From an uncultured Leucobacter sp. (GTDB lineage Bacteria > Actinomycetota > Actinomycetes > Actinomycetales > Microbacteriaceae): DNA of 10,337 bases. The stretch spans positions 1 through 10,337 of the forward strand of contig CALMSE010000104.1 of the NCBI GenBank assembly GCA_937872275.1, read 5' to 3'. This document shows, one piece after another, positions 1 to 6,773 of the stretch. The first letter of the stretch is position 1; every line of letters begins with the position of its first letter. The notes beneath the pieces are model-generated. The model was not told the DNA's origin and searched no databases. It saw only the letters and a list, made by a program, of their open reading frames with translations. A program made the position numbers and the translations under genes.

Positions 1-12
1 GCTCCCCGCCCT

Positions 13-39
13 GCCCGGCCGCCGATCGGCGGAGCGGGC
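13..39 (-). terminator. Hairpin directly after the dehydrogenase gene, possible terminator
   Basis: The perfect palindrome CCGCCGATCGGCGG (19-32) is flanked by pairing arms GCCCG (13-17) and CGGGC (35-39), giving a GC-rich stem with one asymmetric internal mismatch and a GATC loop. It starts 1 nt beyond the stop codon at 41-43. No U-tract follows on the minus strand (positions 12-1 read AGGGCGGGGAGC), so it is not a classical intrinsic terminator. It could be a U-less terminator or a 3'-end stabiliser. Confidence 0.4.
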
Positions 40-40
40 G

Positions 41-1357
41 TCAGACCCCGCGGCGGTCGAGGCGGAGCCTGGCCGTGGCCTCGTGAGCGGCCATGCCCTC
101 TGACGCGGAGATCGTGACGGTCGCGGGGGCGAGCAGCCGAGTCGCCTCCTCCGACACGCGCTGGTAGGTGAGCGGCTTGAGGAAGCGGGACACCGAGAGG
201 CCGGCGCTGTGCTTCGCGCCGCCCGCGGTCGGGAGCGTGTGGTTGGTCCCGGCCATGCCCTTGTCCGAGTACGCGACGGTGCTCCACGGCCCCAGAAAGA
301 TCGAGCCGTAGTTGCGGAGACGCTCGTGGTACCAGGCGTCGTCGGAGGTGATGACCTCGAGGTGCTCGGGCGCCAGGTCGTCCATGAGCGCGGCCGCGAC
401 CTCCCGACTGTCGGCGACCGTCACCGAGCCGTGGTCGCGCCAGGCCGGGCCGCAGACGTCTGCGGTCGCGAGCGTGCCGAGCTGCCGCTCGACCTCCGCG
501 ATGACGGCCAGGCCGTGCGCCTCGCTCGTGGTCACCAGAGCCGCCGGGGAATTCGGCCCGTGCTCCGCCTGACCGAGCAGGTCGGCTGCGACGATCTCGG
601 GATCCGCCGCGTCGTCGGACAGGACCGCGACCTCGGAGGGGCCTGCGAGCAGGTCGATCGCGACCCGCCCGAACAGCTGGCGCTTGGCCTCCGCGACGAA
701 GGCGTTCCCGGCGCCCACGAGCATGTCGACGGGCAGATCGCCGATCAGGCCGAAGGCCATGGCGGCCAGCGCCTGGACGCCGCCGAGCAGGAAGACGCGA
801 TCCGCGCCCGAGACGTGCGCCGTGTAGAGCACCGCGTCGTTGGCCCGGCCGTTCGGCTGCGGCGGCGTGCAGGCGATGACGAGGGGCACTCCCGCCGCCT
901 TCGCCACGCCGACGGTCATGAACGCGCTCGCCGTGAGCGGGAAGCGTCCGGCGGGCAGGTAGGCGCCCACGCGGCCCACCGGGACGTGCCGCACGCCGGT
1001 GTGCAGGCCGGGCGCGAGCTCGACGTCGAAGTCGACGTGACCCTCGCGCTGGCGGCGGGCGAAGGCCTGGGTGCGCTCGGCTCCGAGCTCGATGGCGCGG
1101 CGCAGCTCCGGGGCGATGCGATCGCCGCTCGTCGCGATGCGCGAGGCGGGGATCTCGAGGTCGTCGCCCTCCCAGCGGTCCAGCTGCTTCGCATAGTCGC
1201 GCACCGCGTCGATCCCGCGACGCTCGATGTCGAGCAGCATCGCCGACACCGTCTCCACGACCCGGGGATCCCGCTGCGCCGCGGGGGCGTCCACGGGAAC
1301 CTTCAACCGGGTGAAACGACCTTCGTGCGCCTCGAGAACAGCCGGGGTGAACCTCAT
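41..1357 (-). CDS. Histidinol dehydrogenase family protein, probably a HpsN-like (sulfopropanediol dehydrogenase-type) paralogue
   Basis: A 438-residue, full-length member of the zinc- and NAD-dependent histidinol dehydrogenase family, which oxidises a primary alcohol to a carboxylate in two NAD-linked steps. The zinc ligands of the family are visible: Q263 and H266 in LGQAEHGPNS, D365 in YSDKGMAGTNH and H425 in SEGMAAHE. The catalytic pair is E331-H332 in LAPEHLEV. S241 and E420 also fall at substrate-site positions. The C-terminal stretch RFLKPLTYQRVS (391-402) resembles my recollection of the HpsN branch (2,3-dihydroxypropane-1-sulfonate to sulfolactate) rather than biosynthetic HisD. No his gene lies next to it, and a divergent LysR regulator suggests an inducible catabolic role. 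The start at 1357 follows a TAGCAT box with no usable Shine-Dalgarno sequence. The family is clear, but the substrate is inferred; true HisD or another amino or sulfo alcohol remains possible. Confidence 0.85.
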   Translation of the reverse strand: MRFTPAVLEAHEGRFTRLKVPVDAPAAQRDPRVVETVSAMLLDIERRGIDAVRDYAKQLDRWEGDDLEIPASRIATSGDRIAPELRRAIELGAERTQAFARRQREGHVDFDVELAPGLHTGVRHVPVGRVGAYLPAGRFPLTASAFMTVGVAKAAGVPLVIACTPPQPNGRANDAVLYTAHVSGADRVFLLGGVQALAAMAFGLIGDLPVDMLVGAGNAFVAEAKRQLFGRVAIDLLAGPSEVAVLSDDAADPEIVAADLLGQAEHGPNSPAALVTTSEAHGLAVIAEVERQLGTLATADVCGPAWRDHGSVTVADSREVAAALMDDLAPEHLEVITSDDAWYHERLRNYGSIFLGPWSTVAYSDKGMAGTNHTLPTAGGAKHSAGLSVSRFLKPLTYQRVSEEATRLLAPATVTISASEGMAAHEATARLRLDRRGV

Positions 1358-1363
1358 GCCTCG

Positions 1364-1392
1364 ATGCTAGGAACGCCGCCTGCCCAAGACAA
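1364..1392 (-). promoter_or_regulatory. Predicted promoter of the histidinol-dehydrogenase-like gene, leaderless
   Basis: Read on the minus strand, TTGTCT (1392-1387) and TAGCAT (1369-1364) are separated by exactly 17 nt. The -10 box ends 6 nt before the ATG at 1357, which puts the expected transcription start on the A of the start codon. The -35 box matches the consensus in 4 of 6 positions. The GAGG just before the ATG is too close (1 nt) to act as a ribosome site, which agrees with a leaderless mRNA. Confidence 0.55.
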
Positions 1393-1413
1393 CGGGGTCG
1401 AAGTCTCTAGGAT
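1386..1413 (+). promoter_or_regulatory. Predicted promoter of the LysR-type regulator gene
   Basis: TAGGAT (1408-1413) ends 6 nt before the ATG at 1420, so transcription should begin at the start codon. A weak -35 candidate, AAGACA (1386-1391), lies 16 nt upstream and overlaps the -35 of the divergent gene. A caveat is that AGGA (1409-1412) with 7-nt spacing could instead serve as a ribosome binding site for a leadered mRNA. Confidence 0.4.
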
Positions 1414-1414
1414 G

Positions 1415-1431
1415 CATAGATGAGTTCTATG
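1415..1431. promoter_or_regulatory. Candidate LysR-type operator (T-N11-A dyad) over the regulator's start codon
   Basis: CATAGA (1415-1420) and TCTATG (1426-1431) are perfect inverted arms around TGAGT. Within them T1417 and A1429 give the T-N11-A pattern typical of LysR-family sites. The centre (1423) is 66 nt upstream of the predicted start of the divergent dehydrogenase mRNA, close to the usual -65 recognition site. The dyad also covers the regulator's own start, which would give autorepression. The assignment rests on pattern and position only. Confidence 0.5.
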
Positions 1432-2349
1432 ACAATCGCGCAACTGCGCGCCTTCGTGTGCGCGGTCGACGGCGGATCGTTCACCGCCGCGGGCGAGAGG
1501 CTCGGCGTCTCCCAGCCGACGATCTCGGCGCTCGTCCGCAAACTCGAGGAGCATCACCGCCTCCCGCTCCTCATCAGAACGGGGAGGAGGATCGTGCTGA
1601 CCGCGGCGGGGGAGGAGCTCCTGGGCTGGGCCAGGCGGATCGTGGACTCGTCGGAGCGGGCCGACGAGGCGCTCACCGAGCTTCGCGGCCTGCAACGAGG
1701 CTCCATCTCGCTCGGCGTCCTGCGGAACGCGAACTTCTACTTCCTTCCCGACATGGTCGAGCGGTTTCATCGGCGGCGGCCCAACGTGCAGCTCCGGCTG
1801 TTCGGCCAGAACTCGTTCGAGGTCGTCGAAGGGGTGAGAGAAGGGCGGCTCGAGGCCGGGATCGTCGTGCTGCCCATTCCCGATAACGAGCTGGAGGTGT
1901 TCCCCCTCATCAGGGACGAGGTGCTCTGGGCGAGCGTCCATGCCGAACGGGTCGATTCCCCGGTGACGATCGAGCGGATCGTGAGCCACCCCGTGGTGCT
2001 CTACGACGCGAGCTACAGCTGGAACGATCCCACCAGACGTCAGCTCGGCGAGCGGGCCCAGGAGCGAGGCCTGCGACTCGAACCGCTCGTCGAGGTCGAG
2101 TACCTCGAGGCGGCCCTCGAACTCGTGGTGCGGGGGATCGGGGACACCATGGTCTCTCGGGCGGTCACCCGCAATCGGAGCTTCCCGAAAGGCCTGCACG
2201 TCGCCCCGTTCGACGTCCCGATGTACGACACGCTCGCCTTCATCCGCAGGAGGAACAGCGTGCTGTCGCCCGCCATCCTCGAACTCATCGATCTCGTGAG
2301 CGACCTGCTGCGCGAGCGATCGCCGGACGAGGCGCCTCGCCTGCCATGA
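1420..2349 (+). CDS. LysR-family transcriptional regulator
   Basis: A 309-residue protein, the usual length for the family. Residues about 5-63 form the winged helix-turn-helix domain, with the recognition segment AAGERLGVSQPTISALVRKL and the wing LIRTGRRIVLTAAGEELL. A linker helix follows to about residue 90, then an effector-binding domain (about 92-298) starting at GSISLGVL. It is divergent from the histidinol-dehydrogenase-like gene, the classical arrangement for a regulator and its target, so it probably responds to that enzyme's substrate or product. The start at 1420 (MSSM) is preferred over 1429 because of the TAGGAT box 6 nt upstream. Arginine codons AGA/AGG make up 10 of 38 here, against about 1 of 20 in pstB, so the codon style differs from at least that gene. 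The effector is unknown. Confidence 0.9.
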   Translation: MSSMTIAQLRAFVCAVDGGSFTAAGERLGVSQPTISALVRKLEEHHRLPLLIRTGRRIVLTAAGEELLGWARRIVDSSERADEALTELRGLQRGSISLGVLRNANFYFLPDMVERFHRRRPNVQLRLFGQNSFEVVEGVREGRLEAGIVVLPIPDNELEVFPLIRDEVLWASVHAERVDSPVTIERIVSHPVVLYDASYSWNDPTRRQLGERAQERGLRLEPLVEVEYLEAALELVVRGIGDTMVSRAVTRNRSFPKGLHVAPFDVPMYDTLAFIRRRNSVLSPAILELIDLVSDLLRERSPDEAPRLP

Positions 2350-2360
2350 GGCCCCGGTCG

Positions 2361-2375
2361 CGCCGCTCGACGGCG
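2361..2375. terminator. Small hairpin between convergent genes, weak terminator candidate
   Basis: CGCCG-CTCGA-CGGCG forms a 5-bp stem with a 5-nt loop, 11 nt past the LysR stop, in the 61-bp gap between the convergent LysR and amidohydrolase genes. A second dyad, CTCGGC (2399-2404) with GCCGAG (2414-2419), spans the amidohydrolase stop. Neither has a U-tract, and short dyads are common at this GC content. Confidence 0.25.
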
Positions 2376-2410
2376 GACGGAGGCGGGTGTCGCGGCGCCT
2401 CGGCCGGCTC

Positions 2411-3220
2411 TCAGCCGAGCGCCGGGTACGCCTCCGGCGGCAGCCGGTCGCCCAGCACGGGGAACTCGGCCCGCACCTCGGCCACCCGGCCGGGATCCAG
2501 ATCCACCACCGCGATCTCCTCGTCCACGGGCGAGCACTCCGCGACGACGCGGCCCCACGGATCCACGACCCGGCTGCAGCCGCCCAGCTCGGTGCGGCCC
2601 TGGGTGCCGCAGGCGTTCACGGCGATGACCCACAGCTGGTGCTCGACCGCCCGGGCCTCGGTGAACAGCTTGAAGTGGTCGCGCCGAGCGGCGGGCCAGG
2701 CCGCGGGCACGACCGCGACCTCGGCGCCGCGCGCCCCCAGCTCGAGCCAGATGCCGGGGAAGCGGAGGTCGTAGCAGGTGGTCGAGGCGAGCGGGCCCAG
2801 CGGGCTGTCGATCACGCTCAGCGTCGTGCCCGGAGTCAGCAGCTGCGCCTCGCGGGACTGGTAGCCGAAGACGTGGATCTTGCGGTAGCTCTGGGCGATG
2901 CGGCCCTCGGGGTCGACGAGCACCGCCGTGTTGTGCAGCTCGCCCGCGTCGTCGCGCTCGATGAAGCTGCCCGCGTGCACCCAGGCGCCCAGCTCGCGGG
3001 CCACTCGGCGGCACATCGACACGGTCGGGCCGTCGAGCGGCTCCGCCAGCTGATCGTAGTGCTTGAACGCCAGGTAGCCCGCCGCCCAGAGCTCCGGCAG
3101 CACGAACATCTCGATGCCCTCGCCGGCTCGCGCCATCAGCATCCGTTCGACTCGGGAGATGCGTTCGTCTCGGCTCTCCCCGTCGGGGCTCGCCACCTGC
3201 ACCAGGGCCACACGGGTCAT
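2411..3220 (-). CDS. Carbon-nitrogen hydrolase (nitrilase superfamily amidohydrolase)
   Basis: A 269-residue single-domain enzyme of the nitrilase/amidase superfamily, a normal length for the omega-amidase-like group. The Glu-Lys-Cys triad is visible: E43 in LPELW, K114 in SYRKIHVF, and nucleophile C149 in TTCYDLRFP. Further family signatures are WPAARRDHFKLFTEARA (175-191) and VNACGTQG (201-208). It has no signal peptide and should be cytoplasmic, hydrolysing a small amide or deaminated amino-acid amide; the substrate cannot be read from the sequence. It is the last gene of a three-gene operon. Its ATG overlaps the GntR stop (ATGA, 3220-3217), which suggests translational coupling. A strong ribosome site, AGAGGAGA, precedes it by 5 nt and fixes the start. 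Confidence 0.88.
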   Translation of the reverse strand: MTRVALVQVASPDGESRDERISRVERMLMARAGEGIEMFVLPELWAAGYLAFKHYDQLAEPLDGPTVSMCRRVARELGAWVHAGSFIERDDAGELHNTAVLVDPEGRIAQSYRKIHVFGYQSREAQLLTPGTTLSVIDSPLGPLASTTCYDLRFPGIWLELGARGAEVAVVPAAWPAARRDHFKLFTEARAVEHQLWVIAVNACGTQGRTELGGCSRVVDPWGRVVAECSPVDEEIAVVDLDPGRVAEVRAEFPVLGDRLPPEAYPALG

Positions 3221-4005
3221 GCCGGTCTCCTCTCAGCGGGTCGGGCGATCCGCTCGCCGCCCGGAAGCGCGGTCGGCGGGGCCGCCGGCCGCAATGCGGT
3301 GGAGGAGGCCGCCGGGCCCACCCCGCGCAGCAGGCTCTCCGAATCGGCCGCGATCGTCCCCTCGCGGTGGGCGCGCATGAGCGCCTCGATCTCGGAGGCC
3401 TGGGCCCCCGCCTCGATGCGGTCGATCATGCGCTCGTGCTCCTGGCTGAGCCGTTCCGCGAGCGTGCCGCGGTAGCCGACGACCGAGGCGCGCACGGCCG
3501 CGACCCGTGACTGGCCGCGGTCGAGCATGTCGCGCAGATGCCGGTTCGGGCACGGCGCGCGCAGGATGCCGTGGAACTCGAGGCTGCCCTCGTTGTAGCC
3601 GTGGAAGTCGCCCGCACGGTAGGCCTCGTCCATGCGCCGGTTCACCTCGCGAGCGCGCGCGAGGTCGTCGGCGGTGAGGAGCGCCGCCGACATGCCGGCG
3701 GCGAGCCCCTCGAGCACGGCCTCCGTCTGCATGATCTCGCGGTACTCCTCGATGCCGAGCTCGCGCACGCGCGCGCCGCGGTGATAGACGAACTCGATGA
3801 GGCCCTCGGACTCGAGCCGGCGCAGCGCCTCCCGGGTGGGGATGAGGCTCACCCCGGTCTCCTCCGCGAGCACCCCGATGTTGAGCGCCGCGCCCGCGGC
3901 GAGGGTGCCGTCGACGATCCGCTCCATCACGTAGTCGTAGACGTGCTGGGTCTTGTTGCTGTGGGTCTTCCGCCCCGGGGGCCTGCGCTCGGACACGGCC
4001 GGCAT
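3217..4005 (-). CDS. GntR-family transcriptional regulator, FadR/FCD subfamily
   Basis: A 262-residue protein. Residues about 17-85 are the GntR winged helix-turn-helix (KTQHVYDYVMERIVDGTL, then LAEETGVSLIPTREALRRLESEGLIEF). About 90-222 is an all-helical FCD effector domain with likely metal-ligand histidines H145 (LEFHGIL), H190 (SQEHERMI) and H213 (MRAHREGT). The fourth ligand, usually Asp four residues before the first His, is Ser141 here. The last 40 residues are an Ala/Pro/Arg-rich tail beyond the domain. The ATG at 4005 is preferred because the GntR fold starts shortly after it and GAGGCGG immediately precedes it. The frame stays open much further upstream, but only as a shadow of the esterase gene. 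The gene lies 5 nt after the esterase and overlaps the amidohydrolase by 4 nt, so it probably regulates this operon. The effector is unknown. Confidence 0.88.
   Translation of the reverse strand: MPAVSERRPPGRKTHSNKTQHVYDYVMERIVDGTLAAGAALNIGVLAEETGVSLIPTREALRRLESEGLIEFVYHRGARVRELGIEEYREIMQTEAVLEGLAAGMSAALLTADDLARAREVNRRMDEAYRAGDFHGYNEGSLEFHGILRAPCPNRHLRDMLDRGQSRVAAVRASVVGYRGTLAERLSQEHERMIDRIEAGAQASEIEALMRAHREGTIAADSESLLRGVGPAASSTALRPAAPPTALPGGERIARPAERRPA
3226..3233 (-). promoter_or_regulatory. Strong ribosome binding site for the amidohydrolase
   Basis: AGAGGAGA on the minus strand lies 5 nt before the ATG at 3220 and inside the final codons of the GntR gene. It is one of the best Shine-Dalgarno matches in the window, so the amidohydrolase can be translated strongly even though it is the distal gene. 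Confidence 0.7.
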
Positions 4006-4010
4006 CCGCC

Positions 4011-4784
4011 TCAGCGCCCGCCCGCCCGGGCGAGCTCCCGCTCGATGAACGCCGAGATGTCGGCGACCTCCTCGGCGGCGATGCCGTGCGCGACCCCCGA
4101 GTAGAGGCGGGCCTCGAGCCGGGTGTGCGCCGGCGCCCACTGCTCCGTCAGGGCGATGCGCGAGGGCCCGATGACGGGATCCTCGGGGTCGCGGCCCCAG
4201 AACAGCGGGGGACGGATCGCCGCGAGCCCGGCGTCCCCCGCGTATGCGCCGGGGGCGACGAAGCCCGAGCAGTTCACCGCGCAGGCGAAGCGCTCGGGGC
4301 GCAGCCGCAGCAGCGAGGTGGCCATGCAGCCGCCCTGCGAGAAGCCCATCGGCACGACGGCGCCGAGGCCGGTGCCGCCGGTGCCCTCCGCCTCCCGCAC
4401 GCGGGCGTCGAGGGCGTCGAGCCAGTCGAGCACGGCGACCGCGGCGAGGTGAGGCGCGGATCCAGCGAACTCGGCGGGATCCGCCTCCGGAACGACGAGC
4501 CCGTCGGGGCCGAAGGTCAGCGGCCACCAGGCGAAGCCGTTCACCACGGGCGGCGGCACGACGAGCGGCGCCCGCGGTGACGCGCAGACGACGCCGGCGG
4601 GCAGCCCAGGCGCGAGCCCGATGAGATCACCCTCGAACGAGCCGAAGCCGTGCATGAGCAGCACGAGCGGGCGGGTGCCGAGCGCCGCGACGGCCTCGTC
4701 GGCGGTGGCGGGGCGACCGTCGACGGCCCAGCGCACGAGCTCGTCGTCGATCCGCAATCGGGCGTCACCGGGCAGCTCAGTCAT
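4011..4784 (-). CDS. Alpha/beta-hydrolase, phospholipase/carboxylesterase type
   Basis: A 257-residue esterase-like hydrolase. The oxyanion-hole strand is LVLLMHGFGS (40-49). The nucleophile elbow GFSQGG places the catalytic serine at S149. The acid is D202 (or D199) in WGRDPEDPVI, and the histidine is H233 in SGVAHGI. The G-F-S-Q-G-G elbow and overall length match the carboxylesterase/phospholipase group (YpfH/EstB-like). No signal peptide is visible, so it is probably cytoplasmic. It is the first gene of the operon with the GntR regulator (5-nt gap) and the amidohydrolase, suggesting sequential cleavage of an ester and an amide bond in one compound; that link is inferred from neighbourhood only. 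The ATG at 4784 has no Shine-Dalgarno sequence but sits 6 nt after a TAAGCT box, so translation may be leaderless. Confidence 0.85.
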   Translation of the reverse strand: MTELPGDARLRIDDELVRWAVDGRPATADEAVAALGTRPLVLLMHGFGSFEGDLIGLAPGLPAGVVCASPRAPLVVPPPVVNGFAWWPLTFGPDGLVVPEADPAEFAGSAPHLAAVAVLDWLDALDARVREAEGTGGTGLGAVVPMGFSQGGCMATSLLRLRPERFACAVNCSGFVAPGAYAGDAGLAAIRPPLFWGRDPEDPVIGPSRIALTEQWAPAHTRLEARLYSGVAHGIAAEEVADISAFIERELARAGGR

Positions 4785-4790
4785 GCAGCC

Positions 4791-4796
4791 AGCTTA
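4791..4796 (-). promoter_or_regulatory. Candidate -10 box for the esterase-GntR-amidohydrolase operon
   Basis: TAAGCT on the minus strand fits TANNNT and ends 6 nt before the ATG at 4784, the same spacing as at three other starts in the window. No clear -35 is seen. An AT-rich patch, ATATATTT (4807-4814), lies at about -23 to -30 and is unusual in this GC-rich context. Confidence 0.4.
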
Positions 4797-4835
4797 TCCC
4801 GGGCCCATATATTTCGCGCGGTCGCCCGTGGCCAT

Positions 4836-4870
4836 CGCCCCGCACGGACGCGGGTCTCGACCGCGGGGCG
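4836..4870 (-). terminator. Hairpin downstream of pstB, possible end of the pst operon
   Basis: CGCCCCGC (4836-4843) and GCGGGGCG (4863-4870) are perfect 8-bp inverted arms around a 19-nt loop, beginning 9 nt after the pstB stop. A smaller GGTC/GACC dyad (4853-4862) competes with it inside the loop. No U-tract follows on the minus strand. It may mark the 3' end of the pst transcript or merely slow read-through into the esterase operon. Confidence 0.35.
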
Positions 4871-4879
4871 CGGGCCGGC

Positions 4880-5659
4880 CTATCCGAATCTGCCGGAGAC
4901 GTAGTCCTCGGTCGCCTGCACCGCGGGCGTCGAGAAGATCTTCGAGGTGTCGTCGTACTCGATGAGCTTGCCGGGCTTGCCGGTGCCCGCGATGTTGAAG
5001 AACGCCGTGCGATCCGACACCCGCGAGGCCTGCTGCATGTTGTGGGTCACGATGACGATCGTGTACTCGCGCTTCAGCTGGTCGATGAGATCCTCGATCG
5101 CGAGCGTCGAGATGGGGTCGAGCGCCGAGCAGGGCTCGTCCATCAGCAGCACCTCGGGCGACACCGCGATCGCGCGGGCGATGCACAGCCGCTGCTGCTG
5201 ACCGCCCGAGAGGCCCGAGCCCGGCTTGTCGAGGCGGTCCTTCACCTCGTTCCAGAGGTTCGCCCCCGAGAGCGAGCGCTCGACCAGCTCGTCGGCGTCG
5301 CTCTTCGAGATGCGGCGGTTGTTCAGGCGCACCCCGGCGAGCACGTTCTCGCGGATCGACATCGTGGGGAAGGGGTTCGGCCGCTGGAACACCATGCCCA
5401 CCTGACGCCGCACGAGCACCGGGTCGACGCCCGAGCCGTAGAGGTCGTCGCCGTCGAGCAGCACCTCTCCCTCGACGCGGGCGCCGGGGATCACCTCGTG
5501 CATGCGGTTGAGCGTGCGCAGGAAGGTCGACTTGCCGCAGCCCGAGGGGCCGATGAACGCGGTGACGCTGCGCGGCTCGATGCTCATCGTCACGCCCTCG
5601 ACCGCGAGGAAGCTCGAGTAGTAGACGTTGAGGTTCGAGACCTCGATGCGCTTGGACAT
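4880..5659 (-). CDS. pstB: Phosphate ABC transporter ATP-binding protein PstB
   Basis: The 259-residue ATPase of the high-affinity phosphate importer, located on the cytoplasmic face with PstC and PstA. All nucleotide-binding motifs are intact: Walker [10 protein letters not shown] (37-45), Q-loop Q92 in FQRPNPFP, the ABC signature LSGGQQQ (150-156), Walker B LLMDEP (171-176) and the H-loop histidine H206 in VTHNM. Other typical PstB stretches are [20 protein letters not shown] (50-69) and the C-terminal EDYVSGRFG. The length is standard for the family. It is the last gene of pstSCAB and starts 31 nt after pstA. Its ribosome site is weak (GAAAGAA, about 9 nt before the ATG). PhoU often follows pstB in other genomes but is absent here; the next gene is an unrelated esterase. 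Confidence 0.97.
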   Translation of the reverse strand: MSKRIEVSNLNVYYSSFLAVEGVTMSIEPRSVTAFIGPSGCGKSTFLRTLNRMHEVIPGARVEGEVLLDGDDLYGSGVDPVLVRRQVGMVFQRPNPFPTMSIRENVLAGVRLNNRRISKSDADELVERSLSGANLWNEVKDRLDKPGSGLSGGQQQRLCIARAIAVSPEVLLMDEPCSALDPISTLAIEDLIDQLKREYTIVIVTHNMQQASRVSDRTAFFNIAGTGKPGKLIEYDDTSKIFSTPAVQATEDYVSGRFG

Positions 5660-5690
5660 GCGATGGGTTCTTTCGTTCGAGGTGAGCGGA

Positions 5691-6773
5691 TCAGCGGCCG
5701 GTCTTCGGCGAGAAGACCTTGGCGACGAGGCGGGCGACGAGGTTGAGCGCCATCACGATGAGGATCAGCACGAGGGCGGCGGCCCAGGCCCGGTCCAGGA
5801 AGGCGAAGGCCGGGTTGCCCTGGTTCGCGTACTGCGTGTAGACGAAGACGGGCAGCGACTGCATGCGGTCGGCGAAGAGGTTGTAGTTCATCGAGGCGGT
5901 GAAACCCGCGGTGATGAGCAGCGGCGCGGTCTCGCCGATGACCCGGGAGATGGCGAGCATGACGCCCGTCGTGATGCCCGCGATCGAGGTCGGCAGCACG
6001 ACCTTCATGATGGTGAGCCACTTCGCGACGCCGAGCGCGTAGGAGGCCTCGCGCAGCTCGTTCGGCACGAGCCGCAGCATCTCCTCGCTCGAGCGCACGA
6101 CGACCGGGATCATGAGCACGGAGAGCGACACCGCGCCGATGATGCCCATGCGCACGCCGGGGCCGAGGATCAGCGCGAAGGCCGCATAGGCGAAGAGGCC
6201 CGCGACGATCGAGGGGATGCCCGTCATGACGTCGACGAAGAAGGTGATGATCTTCGCGAGGCGGCCGCGGCCGTACTCGACCAGGTAGATGGAGGTGAGG
6301 AGCCCGAGCGGCACCGAGATGATGGTGGCCGCGAGCGTGATGAGCAGTGTGCCGACCATCGCGTGCAGCGCGCCGCCGCCCTCGCCCGTGACGTTGCGCA
6401 TCGATGAGGAGAAGAACTCGAGGTCGAGGCGCGCGAGGCCGTTGGCCACGACCGTGATCGAGAGCGAGACGAGCGGCACCATCGCCACGAGGAACGCGCC
6501 CGTGACGAGGCCGGTGACGAGGCGATCCGTCGCCCGCCGTCGCCCCTCGACCGCGGCGGAGAGCCCGGTGGAGACGACGAGGTAGAGGATCGCGCCGGCG
6601 AGCACCGCGCCCACGGCGTTGAACTCCGAGCCGTCGGCCGCCGCGAGCAGCCCGAAGAGGGCGAGCGAGACGGCGAGGCTCGCGGCGAGCACGACCCAGG
6701 CGGTGCCGCGGGGCAGCCGGTTGCCCGCGAGGCCGGACCCGGCCGAGACGGGGCGGATGGTGAGGACTGACAT
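5691..6773 (-). CDS. pstA: Phosphate ABC transporter permease PstA
   Basis: A 360-residue inner-membrane permease that pairs with PstC to form the phosphate channel. The core carries the permease EAA loop ([20 protein letters not shown], 242-261), which docks on PstB, followed by GETAPLL (280-286). Hydrophobic segments are visible at about 25-45, 52-72, 85-109, 137-160, 175-203, 208-227, 262-284 and 331-350. The first two precede the conserved permease core and make the protein longer than the roughly 290-residue E. coli PstA, as is common for actinobacterial versions. Its ATG shares one base with the pstC stop (TGATG, 6775-6771), so the two permeases are probably translationally coupled and made in equal amounts. 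A GGAG lies upstream within the pstC end. Confidence 0.96.
   Translation of the reverse strand: MSVLTIRPVSAGSGLAGNRLPRGTAWVVLAASLAVSLALFGLLAAADGSEFNAVGAVLAGAILYLVVSTGLSAAVEGRRRATDRLVTGLVTGAFLVAMVPLVSLSITVVANGLARLDLEFFSSSMRNVTGEGGGALHAMVGTLLITLAATIISVPLGLLTSIYLVEYGRGRLAKIITFFVDVMTGIPSIVAGLFAYAAFALILGPGVRMGIIGAVSLSVLMIPVVVRSSEEMLRLVPNELREASYALGVAKWLTIMKVVLPTSIAGITTGVMLAISRVIGETAPLLITAGFTASMNYNLFADRMQSLPVFVYTQYANQGNPAFAFLDRAWAAALVLILIVMALNLVARLVAKVFSPKTGR

Noticed and set aside
41..1357. Biosynthetic hisD of the histidine pathway
   Set aside because: No other his gene is nearby, a LysR regulator is divergent from it, and the C-terminal part resembles the HpsN side of the family. It cannot be fully excluded without a tree.
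209..1423. Long open frames opposite the real genes, such as 209-1423 (+), 2387-3475 (+) and 7425-8924 (+)
   Set aside because: Their translations are Arg/His/Gly/Ala-rich, lack domains and lie wholly opposite well-supported genes, as expected from third-position GC bias.
4006..4527. N-terminal extension of the GntR reading frame up to 4527
   Set aside because: The extension is Arg/Gly/Ala-rich shadow translation of the esterase gene in another frame. The GntR fold starts soon after the ATG at 4005, which has a GAGGCGG just before it.
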